64,000 bases of DNA, taken from NCBI GenBank assembly GCA_016285075.1, contig JAEEQB010000012.1, forward strand, positions 27,667 to 91,666. The letters run 5' to 3'. A program made the translations under genes and the position numbers. Each line of letters begins with the position of its first letter. Position 1 is the first letter of the stretch. Below are positions 1 to 8,410 of the stretch, piece by piece. The notes under the pieces are model-generated. The model did not search any database. It saw nothing but the letters and a program-made list of their open reading frames with translations, and was not told the DNA's origin. Source of the DNA: Prevotella sp. GTDB lineage: Bacteria > Bacteroidota > Bacteroidia > Bacteroidales > Bacteroidaceae.

Positions 1-1
1 G

Positions 2-214
2 CTCTATTCCTTGGATGATTACTATCTTCCTGTAGACAAGCTGCTTCTCTATTCCCCACACCAGGCAGCAAATGCTGAGACTCAGCAGCTATCTGACTGT
101 ATTATCAGCCGTGACTATGAGATCATTATCCGAGCGTACGACGAATCTACACGTAAGTTCTTACAGAAGGTGTATCACGTGAGTGATGGTCGTCTGTTCA
201 TTCAACAGAAATAG
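2..214 (+). CDS. C-terminal fragment of a CDS starting upstream of the window; function unknown
   Basis: Open frame from the window edge to TAG at 212-214; the in-frame TTG at 11 is not a convincing start. Confidence 0.5.
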   Translation, partial: LYSLDDYYLPVDKLLLYSPHQAANAETQQLSDCIISRDYEIIIRAYDESTRKFLQKVYHVSDGRLFIQQK

Positions 215-220
215 GCGTGT

Positions 221-661
221 TCAGTTCTTCAGCAGTTTCTTGAAGAATTCGTCCAAGTCCTTGTCCAGATCAGCCATCAGCTCTGTGTCAATGATGACGG
301 TATTGTCGTCCACTACATAGAGTTCTGCCTCATTCTCTTTATCGTCGTTTTCTAGAACGAAAGAATAAGGCTTAAGGATGGACATTTCATCTACCAGCTT
401 TTTCTGATGTTCAATGGCTCTGCGCAAGGTGGTTGTGATTTGTTCGTAGAAGTTGTCTTCCTTGTTGTCTATCCACTGCTCCACCACACAACGCGTAATC
501 TCCTGATCGTCATCGTCGAAGGCCATCAGTTCGCCAGTCTCCTGTGTCACGCGGATATGAATGTCAGTCAATTGTGTGGCATCCATGGTAGAAGGATACT
601 TTTCGGCTATCTTTCTGATAGCCCGTTCTAGCTGTTGAAGGGCCTGTTCTGTAGCTTTCAT
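221..661 (-). CDS. Conserved hypothetical protein, acidic, ~146 aa
   Basis: ORF; start set at MKATEQAL (CAT at 659-661) rather than the longer ORF start. Confidence 0.65.
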   Translation of the reverse strand: MKATEQALQQLERAIRKIAEKYPSTMDATQLTDIHIRVTQETGELMAFDDDDQEITRCVVEQWIDNKEDNFYEQITTTLRRAIEHQKKLVDEMSILKPYSFVLENDDKENEAELYVVDDNTVIIDTELMADLDKDLDEFFKKLLKN

Positions 662-839
662 CGTATTTGTTTTTCTCAATTCAGCCGCAAAAGTATAAAA
701 AATGATTTGTAATCGCAAACGATTACGAGTTTTTTTTGAAAAAAAAATGAATATGCCCTCCACGATTCACTATTTATTTGTACCTTTGCAAAGGAAAAAA
801 CAAGGCTTATGTCTCATGTCCTTGGGACTGCAAGAATCT

Positions 840-1259
840 ATGAGTAACAAGATTAGCCATTCTGGCGTGATAGAGAGTATAACTGACGGTTGCGTGAAAG
901 TGCGCATCCTTCAGACTTCTGCCTGCGCAAGTTGCAAGGTGGCTGCCCACTGTCATGCTTCCGAGGCAAAGGTCAAGGTGGTTGATGTGTGTGGCGTTAC
1001 TGACTCTTCAAACCTGTCAGTAGGTCAGTCTGTGGCTGTCAGCACTTCTGGCAACACTGCCAGCCGTGCACTTCTCTTGGGATATGGTTTGCCTTTTCTG
1101 CTGATGGTGGGTGTGCTGGTGGTTGTGCTCAGGCTCACGGACAATGAAGGTGCAGCAGCACTTTCCGCATTAGGGTCACTTATACCTTATTATTTCTTAC
1201 TATGGATCCTGCGTGACCGCATTAGCCGTCAGGTGTCATTTGAATTGGAAGAATCTTAA
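840..1259 (+). CDS. rseC: RseC/SoxR-reducing-system family protein
   Basis: MSNKISHSGVIESITDGCVKVRILQTSACASCKVAAHC; two TM segments; directly upstream of rnfB; start inferred. Confidence 0.8.
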   Translation: MSNKISHSGVIESITDGCVKVRILQTSACASCKVAAHCHASEAKVKVVDVCGVTDSSNLSVGQSVAVSTSGNTASRALLLGYGLPFLLMVGVLVVVLRLTDNEGAAALSALGSLIPYYFLLWILRDRISRQVSFELEES

Positions 1260-1286
1260 AAAACAAACAAATAAACAAAAGCTATT

Positions 1287-2186
1287 ATGAATTTCATTTT
1301 GATTGCAGTGATTGTACTTGGAGCAATAGGCCTGATAGCAGCCCTTGTGCTGTACCTTTGCTCTAAGAAGTTCGCTGTCTATGAAGATCCCCGTATTAGC
1401 AAGGTTAACGCACTGCTACCCGGTGCAAACTGTGGTGGATGTGGTTTCCCGGGCTGCGGAGGAATGGCCGATGCACTTGTCAAAGGTGCCGATGCAGGCA
1501 GCCTTGACGGACTGTTCTGTCCTGTAGGCGGCCAGGATGTGATGGGGCAGGTGGCCGACCTGTTAGGAATGGCCATAGCCAACGGTGAACCTAAAGTGGC
1601 TGTGGTGAGATGTCATGGCACATGTGAGCTACGTCCGAAGATTGCCCAGTATGCAGGCCTGCGTACTTGTGCAGCCATGCATGCCTGTGGTGCCGGCGAG
1701 ACAGCCTGCGGCTTTGGTTGCCTGGGGTGTGGCGATTGTGTGGAAGCCTGCCAGTTTGATTCTATTCACATCAATCCTGAGACGGGCCTTCCGGAAGTCG
1801 ACGAAGACAAGTGTACTGCCTGCGGTGCTTGTACAAAAGCCTGCCCACGCAATATCATTGAGTTGCGCAAGAAAGGGCCGAAGGGTAGGAGAGTGTTCGT
1901 CAGCTGTGTCAATAAAGACAAGGGAGCTGTTTCCATGAAAGCCTGTAAGGTTAGCTGCATCGGATGTGGCAAGTGCGAGAAGGAATGTCCGTTCGGTGCC
2001 ATATCTGTTGAAAACAACTATTCTTACATCGATCCCGACAAGTGCCGTCTCTGCCGTAAATGTGAGAAGGTTTGTCCTACCCATGCCATTGTGGCTGTGA
2101 ACTTCCCGGCTCCCAAGCCCAAACCAGAAGCTCCGGAATCAACGGGTGCTTCGTCTAATGATCAAAAGAAGGAGGAGAACGCATGA
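1287..2186 (+). CDS. rnfB: Rnf electron transport complex subunit B
   Basis: N-terminal TM, NCGGCGFPGCGGMADAL cluster motif, several CxxCxxCxxxCP ferredoxin motifs; operon context. Confidence 0.95.
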   Translation: MNFILIAVIVLGAIGLIAALVLYLCSKKFAVYEDPRISKVNALLPGANCGGCGFPGCGGMADALVKGADAGSLDGLFCPVGGQDVMGQVADLLGMAIANGEPKVAVVRCHGTCELRPKIAQYAGLRTCAAMHACGAGETACGFGCLGCGDCVEACQFDSIHINPETGLPEVDEDKCTACGACTKACPRNIIELRKKGPKGRRVFVSCVNKDKGAVSMKACKVSCIGCGKCEKECPFGAISVENNYSYIDPDKCRLCRKCEKVCPTHAIVAVNFPAPKPKPEAPESTGASSNDQKKEENA

Positions 2187-3550
2187 ATATCAGAACATTT
2201 CGCATAGGTGGCGTACACCCCGAAGAAAACAAATTGACCCATGAGTCAAAGACCCAGGTGGCATCTCTGCCGAAGCAGGCCTTCTTTCCCTTGAGCCAGC
2301 ATATCGGTGCCCCTGCAAAGCCTGTTGTCCAGAAAGGAGACTCCGTGAAGGTTGGTACGCTTATTGCCGAGGCTGGTGGCTTTGTCTCGGCTCCGATCTA
2401 TTCGTCGGTCAGTGGTAAGGTGTTCAAGATTGATACAGCCATTGACGCTACAGGTTATCGTAAGCCTGTTATTATCATTAATGTGGAGGGTGATGAATGG
2501 GAAGAGTCCATCGACCGCTCACCCAAGTTGGAAACAGTGGCGGAGCATCCGGAGCTGACACCAGAGGAAATCATCAACCGAGTCAAAGAAGCCGGAGTGA
2601 CGGGTATGGGAGGTGCTGGTTTCCCCACCTTCATCAAGCTTACTCCACCGCCGACAGCCAAGGCTGAATGTGTGATTATCAATGCCGTGGAGTGTGAGCC
2701 TTACATCACTGCAGACTACAGGCTGATGATGGAGAAGGCTGACGAAATACTTGTTGGTTTGGAACTGCTGATGATAGCAGCCAAAGTAAAAACAGGTTAC
2801 ATCGGCATAGAGACCAACAAGCCTGCTGCCATAGAACTGCTGACCAGTAAATGTGCTGAGGTGTTTGGTAAGACTGACTATCAGGTAGAGGTTGTCCCAT
2901 TGAAGCAACGCTATCCGCAAGGCGGTGAAAAGCAGCTTGTCGATGCAGTGATACGCCGTCAGGTGCCTGCTCCGCCAGCCATTCCTGTCAACGTTGGAGC
3001 AATTGTTCAAAACGTAGGTACTGCCTATGCTGTGTATGAGGCAGTTATGAAGCATAAGCCGCTTTTCGAGCGCTATACAACAGTGACAGGAAAACGCTTG
3101 TCTTCCCCTGGTAACTTCCTCGTTCGTATGGGTACGCCGATGAAGGATCTGATAGATGCCTGTGGTGGCATGCCGGAAGGCGACAACAAACTGCTGGCAG
3201 GTGGCCCAATGATGGGTAAGGCCTTGACTTCCGTCGAGGTGCCTATCTGTAAAGGAACCAACTCTGTGACCATTCTCAGTGGCGAGGATGCCGTGCGCAA
3301 AGAGCCTGAGCCCTGTATCCGCTGTGCCAAATGTGTAGGTGCCTGCCCCATGGGTCTGGAGCCTTACTTGTTGGCCAAATTGTCGGCTTTCAAGAATTGG
3401 GAGAAGTGTGAGCAGGAAGACATTACTTCCTGTATAGAGTGTGGCTCATGTCAGTTTACCTGCCCAGCCCACCGCCCGCTGCTCGACAATATACGCCTTG
3501 GCAAGAGTACTGTTATGGGAATCATACGCAGCCGTGCTGCAAAAAAGTAA
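2183..3550 (+). CDS. rnfC: Rnf electron transport complex subunit C
   Basis: GxGGAGFPTFIK motif and C-terminal 4Fe-4S motifs; overlaps rnfB by 4 nt. Confidence 0.95.
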   Translation: MNIRTFRIGGVHPEENKLTHESKTQVASLPKQAFFPLSQHIGAPAKPVVQKGDSVKVGTLIAEAGGFVSAPIYSSVSGKVFKIDTAIDATGYRKPVIIINVEGDEWEESIDRSPKLETVAEHPELTPEEIINRVKEAGVTGMGGAGFPTFIKLTPPPTAKAECVIINAVECEPYITADYRLMMEKADEILVGLELLMIAAKVKTGYIGIETNKPAAIELLTSKCAEVFGKTDYQVEVVPLKQRYPQGGEKQLVDAVIRRQVPAPPAIPVNVGAIVQNVGTAYAVYEAVMKHKPLFERYTTVTGKRLSSPGNFLVRMGTPMKDLIDACGGMPEGDNKLLAGGPMMGKALTSVEVPICKGTNSVTILSGEDAVRKEPEPCIRCAKCVGACPMGLEPYLLAKLSAFKNWEKCEQEDITSCIECGSCQFTCPAHRPLLDNIRLGKSTVMGIIRSRAAKK

Positions 3551-3581
3551 AAAGGTAAAAGTAAAAAGGAAAATTAATACA

Positions 3582-4586
3582 ATGGGAAAATTGATTGTTT
3601 CTCTTTCGCCACATGCTCATGGAACCGACACTGTCGAGCGCAATATGTATGGCGTTATCATCGCTTTGCTGCCAGCGTTGCTCGTGTCGTTCTACTATTT
3701 CGGCATAGGGTCGGCCATTGTGTGTCTGACCAGTGTGGCAGCCTGCGTATTCTTTGAGTGGGCTATCAATAAATATGTATTAGGTAATGAGCGCTGCACC
3801 GTGCTCGATGGTTCTGCAGCCCTGACAGGTCTGCTCTTAGGCATGAACCTGCCTTCTAATCTGCCTGTATGGATTATCCTGATTGGCGCTCTCTTTGCCA
3901 TCGGAGTCGGCAAGATGACTTTCGGAGGTCTCGGGCAGAATATCTTCAATCCTGCACTCGTAGGACGTTGTGCCCTGCTCGTGGCCTTTCCTGCACAGAT
4001 GACCTCATGGCCAGTGGCAGGACAACTCACCAGTTATCTGGATGCAGAAACGGGTGCCACTCCGCTTTCCATCATGAAGACTGCCATCAAAGAGGGTGAT
4101 CCCTCCGTGCTCCAGCAGCTTCCCGACTCATTGTCGTTGCTGTTGGGTGACCATTCGTTGGCAGGAGGTGCCGGTACCATCGGCGAGGTCTGTGCTCTGG
4201 CGCTGCTCATTGGCCTGGCATATATGCTTTGGAAGAAGATTATTACGTGGCATATCCCCGTGAGCATCATAGCAACGGTATTCGTGTTCTCAGGTCTGAT
4301 GCATCTGGCTAACCCCATCTATGCCGATCCTCTTTCAGAGATACTGAGCGGTGGACTGATGCTGGGTGCCATTTTCATGGCAACCGATTATGTCACCTCA
4401 CCTATGACTCCGAAGGGACAGCTGATCTACGGCGTCTCCATCGGCCTGCTCACCATCATTATCCGTAACTGGGGTGCCTATCCCGAGGGTATGTCGTTCG
4501 CCATTCTCATTATGAACGCATTTACTCCGTTGATTAACAATTATGTGAAACCCAAGCGTTTTGGAGAAGTGCCTGAAAAGAAGTAG
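3582..4586 (+). CDS. rnfD: Rnf electron transport complex subunit D
   Basis: Polytopic; DYVTSPMTPKGQ flavinylation-type motif; start at MGKLIVSLSPHAHG. Confidence 0.95.
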   Translation: MGKLIVSLSPHAHGTDTVERNMYGVIIALLPALLVSFYYFGIGSAIVCLTSVAACVFFEWAINKYVLGNERCTVLDGSAALTGLLLGMNLPSNLPVWIILIGALFAIGVGKMTFGGLGQNIFNPALVGRCALLVAFPAQMTSWPVAGQLTSYLDAETGATPLSIMKTAIKEGDPSVLQQLPDSLSLLLGDHSLAGGAGTIGEVCALALLIGLAYMLWKKIITWHIPVSIIATVFVFSGLMHLANPIYADPLSEILSGGLMLGAIFMATDYVTSPMTPKGQLIYGVSIGLLTIIIRNWGAYPEGMSFAILIMNAFTPLINNYVKPKRFGEVPEKK

Positions 4587-4650
4587 TTCTTTGCAAACGA
4601 ACCGTCCCCCCCTGTGGGTCGGGCAAAAGAAGTTTAGAAGAATAGAAGAT

Positions 4651-5277
4651 ATGAAGAAATTAGAATCATCTTTAACGAATATGGTGCTGGTACTCACAGG
4701 AGTGGCAGTGGTGATGGGTGGTATCCTTGCTTACGTGAACCACCTTACTGAGGGTCCTATCCAGCAGCAGAAGGCGAAGGTGCTGGCCGATGGCATTAAG
4801 GCGGTAATGGCCTGCAATGATGTAACGGTTGCCAGTACAGATACCGTCTGCCAGACCGATGCAAAGGGTAAGGAGCTTACCTATACCATCTATCAGACCA
4901 AGGATGCCCAAGGCAATGATCTCGGTGCAGCAGTAGAAAGCACTACAGGAGGATTCGGCGGCGACCTGAAAATACTTGTGGGTTTCGACCCTGAGGGTAA
5001 GATCCTTGGTTATACGCTTTTGGAACATGCTGAGACTCCCGGCTTGGGTGCCAAGGCCGACAAGTGGTTCCAGAAAGGTGAGAAAGGCGACATCATCGGC
5101 AAGGATCCCAAGGAAAAGCTGACTGTGTCAAAGGATGGCGGACAGGTGGATGCCATCACTGCTTCTACTATTACCAGCCGTGCTTTCCTGCTTGCTGTGA
5201 ACAATGCATACAATGCCTATAAGGCAACTCCTGCTACTGACGGTGAGACCGGTGCAACCAAGCAGACAGAACAATAA
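4651..5277 (+). CDS. rnfG: Rnf electron transport complex subunit G (FMN-binding)
   Basis: FMN-binding domain, ETPGLGAK and DAITASTITSRA motifs. Confidence 0.93.
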   Translation: MKKLESSLTNMVLVLTGVAVVMGGILAYVNHLTEGPIQQQKAKVLADGIKAVMACNDVTVASTDTVCQTDAKGKELTYTIYQTKDAQGNDLGAAVESTTGGFGGDLKILVGFDPEGKILGYTLLEHAETPGLGAKADKWFQKGEKGDIIGKDPKEKLTVSKDGGQVDAITASTITSRAFLLAVNNAYNAYKATPATDGETGATKQTEQ

Positions 5278-5300
5278 TAATGAACTATGATTTTTGAATT

Positions 5301-5885
5301 ATGAATTATATCAATATTATCAAGAATGGTATCGTCAAGGAGAACCCTACGTTCGTCTTGATGCTGGGTATGTGTCCTACGCTGGCCACAACCACCAGTG
5401 CCGTTAACGGTATGGCGATGGGTCTGGCCACGATGGCTGTTCTCATCTGCACCAACGTTGTGATATCCCTGCTGAAGAGTCTTACGCCCGATAAAGTGCG
5501 CATACCGGTTTTCATTGTCGTGATTGCCGCCTTCGTTACTATCCTTCAGATGGTCATCAAGGCTTTTCTGCCTGACATTGACGCAGCCTTGGGACTCTTC
5601 ATCCCTCTGATCGTGGTCAACTGCATTATCCTTGGTCGTGCCGAGGCCTTTGCTGCCAAGCAGAGCCCTGTGGCATCGCTGTTCGACGGCATTGGCATTG
5701 GTCTGGGCTTTACATTGGGCTTGACGCTGCTCGGCATTGTACGCGAGGTATTGGGCTCTGGTTCCATTTTCGGATTCACCCTGTTGCCCGAGACCTATAA
5801 TATCCTGCTCTTCGTGCTGCCTCCGGGTGCTTTCATTACTTTGGGATTCCTCATTGCCATTGTGAATAAGCTGCGCAAGGCGTAA
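5301..5885 (+). CDS. rnfE: Rnf electron transport complex subunit E
   Basis: KNGIVKENPTFVLMLGMCPTLA..T signature; polytopic. Confidence 0.95.
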   Translation: MNYINIIKNGIVKENPTFVLMLGMCPTLATTTSAVNGMAMGLATMAVLICTNVVISLLKSLTPDKVRIPVFIVVIAAFVTILQMVIKAFLPDIDAALGLFIPLIVVNCIILGRAEAFAAKQSPVASLFDGIGIGLGFTLGLTLLGIVREVLGSGSIFGFTLLPETYNILLFVLPPGAFITLGFLIAIVNKLRKA

Positions 5886-5921
5886 TTATCAATTCTCAAT
5901 TTTAAAAATCTCAATTGAGTT

Positions 5922-6524
5922 ATGGAATATATACTGATTTTCATTAGTGCCATCTTCGTCAATAACATCATCCTGGCGCAGTTCCTTGGCATTTGCCCGT
6001 TCCTCGGTGTTTCTAAGAAGATCGATACGTCGTTGGGTATGTCGGCAGCCGTGGCCTTTGTGATGACTTTAGCCACTATCGTCACATGGCTTGTGCAGAA
6101 ATACGTTTTGGAAGCCTTTGGTCTGGAATACTTGCAGACCATCGCCTTCATCCTCGTCATAGCCTCTCTGGTTCAGATGGTTGAGATAGTCCTGAAGAAG
6201 GTGTCTCCTGCCCTCTATCAGGCTCTGGGCATCTTCCTTCCGCTCATCACCACCAACTGTGCTGTCCTGGGTGTAGCCATTCTGGTCATTCAGAAGGACT
6301 TCAACCTCTTACAGTCTGTTGTCTATGCCTTCTCTACAGCCATTGGCTTTGGCTTGGCAATGACAGTCTTTGCAGGCATGCGTGAACAGCTTGAGATGGC
6401 TGCCATTCCCAAGGGTATGCGTGGAATGGCTATCGTTCTCGTCTCTGCCGGTCTGCTGAGCCTTGCTTTCATGGGCTTCTCAGGCGTTGACGGAGGACTG
6501 CGTACACTGTTCGGGCTTGACTGA
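5922..6524 (+). CDS. rnfA: Rnf electron transport complex subunit A
   Basis: VNNIILAQFLGICPFLGVSKK signature. Confidence 0.95.
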   Translation: MEYILIFISAIFVNNIILAQFLGICPFLGVSKKIDTSLGMSAAVAFVMTLATIVTWLVQKYVLEAFGLEYLQTIAFILVIASLVQMVEIVLKKVSPALYQALGIFLPLITTNCAVLGVAILVIQKDFNLLQSVVYAFSTAIGFGLAMTVFAGMREQLEMAAIPKGMRGMAIVLVSAGLLSLAFMGFSGVDGGLRTLFGLD

Positions 6525-6540
6525 TTTATCCCTTTATTGT

Positions 6541-6621
6541 AAAACAACTTGTTTTGGTGCAGTTAAGACTATTCCTTCGTATTGAAGAGACATAGTCTTA
6601 GGAGCCAAAACAAGTTGTTTT
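6541..6621. repeat. 81-bp palindromic element; arms AAAACAACTTGTTTT / AAAACAAGTTGTTTT
   Basis: 17-bp perfect terminal inverted repeat (AAAACAACTTGTTTTGG/CCAAAACAAGTTGTTTT), inner stem AAGACTAT/ATAGTCTT and CTTC/GAAG tip. Confidence 0.9.
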
Positions 6622-6635
6622 TACTTTTGTCTTGC

Positions 6636-6773
6636 TTGAAATTACTCAAACTAATGCGCTATTTTACTCGCTTATTCGTACCTTTGAGCTTTGCTCGAAA
6701 ATAGGCTGCATCTCGGAAAACCAAAAGAAAAATGCTTTTCTTTTGGTTTTTCGCTCGATTTGCACTACCTTTG
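6636..6773. repeat. Direct repeat unit copy 1 (promoter-bearing intergenic repeat)
   Basis: ~114-138 bp nearly identical to 6797-6937, e.g. CGCTTATTCGTACCTTTGAGCTTTGCTCGAAAATAGGCTGCATCTCGGAAAACCAAAAG. Confidence 0.9.
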
Positions 6774-6796
6774 ACTTGTTGTCTTAGGTACTCACT

Positions 6797-6937
6797 CTCG
6801 AAAATACTCAAATTTATTTGGTATTTTGCTCGCTTATTCGTACCTTTGAGCTTTGCTCGAAAATAGGCTGCATCTCGGAAAACCAAAAGAAAAATTGCTT
6901 TTCTTTTGGTTTTTCGCTCGATTTGCACTACCTTTGC
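6797..6937. repeat. Direct repeat unit copy 2, ends ~20 bp before ffh
   Basis: See copy 1; carries TACCTTTG next to the ffh start. Confidence 0.9.
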
Positions 6938-6938
6938 A
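6901..6938 (+). promoter_or_regulatory. Probable Bacteroidetes-type (sigma-ABfr) promoter for ffh
   Basis: TTTTG ...20 bp... TACCTTTG, matching the TTTG / TAnnTTTG consensus. Confidence 0.55.
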
Positions 6939-6959
6939 GCCTAATTAATTAAGGTTTAT

Positions 6960-8312
6960 ATGTTTGAGAACTTAAGTGACAGGCTTGAACGGTCGTTCAA
7001 GATTCTGAAAGGTGAAGGAAAAATCACCGAGATTAACGTAGCCGAAACCCTGAAAGACGTTCGTCGGGCATTGTTGGATGCCGATGTGAACTTTAAGGTA
7101 GCCAAACAGTTTACTGATACTGTGAAGCAGAAAGCTATGGGCATGAATGTACTCACGGCTGTGAAACCGAGTCAGTTGATGGTGAAGATTGTCCACGACG
7201 AGCTGACAGAACTGATGGGTGGTAAGGCTGTAGAGCTGAAGTTGGAGAGCCGTCCCGCCATCATCCTGATGTCTGGTCTGCAGGGTTCGGGTAAGACAAC
7301 GTTCAGTGGAAAGCTGGCCAATATGCTGAAGACACGCCAGCACAAGAAGCCTCTGTTGGTTGCCTGCGACGTTTATCGTCCTGCAGCCATTGAGCAGCTG
7401 AAGGTTGTCGGCGAGAGTGTTGGCGTTGACGTCTATACTGAGGAAGGCAACAAGAACGTTGTGGAGATTGCCCAGAACGCTATCCGCAAGGCCAAGCAGG
7501 AGAGTTATACTGTGGTCATCGTCGATACCGCCGGCCGTCTGGCTGTGGACGAGGAGATGATGAACGAGATAGAGACGTTGAAGAATGCCATTCATCCCGA
7601 TGAGACACTCTTCGTGGTAGACTCGATGACAGGTCAGGATGCTGTCAATACCGCCAAGGAATTCAATGACCGTCTGGACTTCGACGGTGTAGTGCTGACG
7701 AAACTTGACGGTGACACCCGTGGCGGTGCTGCCCTGAGCATCCGTACTGTGGTTACCAAGCCCATTAAGTTCGTGGGTACAGGCGAAAAGATGGAAGCCA
7801 TCGATGTGTTCCATCCTGAGCGTATGGCCGACCGTATCCTCGGTATGGGAGACGTGGTGTCTTTGGTGGAGCGTGCCCAGCAGCAGTTCGACGAGGAAGA
7901 AGCCAAGCGGCTGGAGAAGAAGATCCGTAAGAACAAGTTCGATTTCGACGACTTCATGGGGCAGATCCAGCAGATCAAGAAGATGGGTAACATCAAGGAT
8001 CTGGCATCGATGATACCTGGTGTGGGCAAGCAAATCAAGGATTTGGATATCGATGATGATGCATTCAAGAGTATCGAGGCTATCATCAATTCCATGACTC
8101 CGAAGGAACGGGCTAATCCCGACATCATCAATCAGAGCCGTCGCCTGCGCATAGCCAAGGGAAGCGGTACGAAGATCGAGGACGTAAACCGTCTGATGAA
8201 GCAATTTGACCAGACCCGCAAGATGATGAAGATGGTGAGCGGCATGGGTAGTAGCCGTATGGCACAGATGGCAGCTGCCATGAAAATGAAAGGCGGGATG
8301 CCGAAGATGTAA
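6960..8312 (+). CDS. ffh: Signal recognition particle protein Ffh (SRP54)
   Basis: MFENLSDRLERSFKILKG, GLQGSGKTT, DTAGR, TKLDGDTRGG and Met-rich M domain. Confidence 0.98.
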   Translation: MFENLSDRLERSFKILKGEGKITEINVAETLKDVRRALLDADVNFKVAKQFTDTVKQKAMGMNVLTAVKPSQLMVKIVHDELTELMGGKAVELKLESRPAIILMSGLQGSGKTTFSGKLANMLKTRQHKKPLLVACDVYRPAAIEQLKVVGESVGVDVYTEEGNKNVVEIAQNAIRKAKQESYTVVIVDTAGRLAVDEEMMNEIETLKNAIHPDETLFVVDSMTGQDAVNTAKEFNDRLDFDGVVLTKLDGDTRGGAALSIRTVVTKPIKFVGTGEKMEAIDVFHPERMADRILGMGDVVSLVERAQQQFDEEEAKRLEKKIRKNKFDFDDFMGQIQQIKKMGNIKDLASMIPGVGKQIKDLDIDDDAFKSIEAIINSMTPKERANPDIINQSRRLRIAKGSGTKIEDVNRLMKQFDQTRKMMKMVSGMGSSRMAQMAAAMKMKGGMPKM

Positions 8313-8348
8313 GTTTGCAAGAATGACACAATAGATGTCATCAACTAT

Positions 8349-8390
8349 AATCGCCGCTTTCCTTCATAAGCAATGAGGAAAGCGGCGATT
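8349..8390. terminator. Bidirectional hairpin terminator between convergent genes
   Basis: Perfect 15-bp stem AATCGCCGCTTTCCT/AGGAAAGCGGCGATT with 12-nt loop. Confidence 0.75.
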
Positions 8391-8410
8391 CTGTCACAAG
8401 ACAGCTATTT

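Noticed and set aside
1287-6524. Novel redox complex
   Set aside because: It is a standard rseC-rnfBCDGEA operon in canonical order.
6659-6928. 89-aa minus-strand ORF with internally repeated FRDAAYFRAKLKGTNKRAK peptide
   Set aside because: Fully contained in the two intergenic DNA repeats; the peptide repetition follows from DNA duplication and there is no independent coding evidence.
6972-8204. 410-aa ORF antisense to ffh
   Set aside because: Low-complexity His/Leu-rich antisense of a certain conserved gene; a common artefact in this codon usage.
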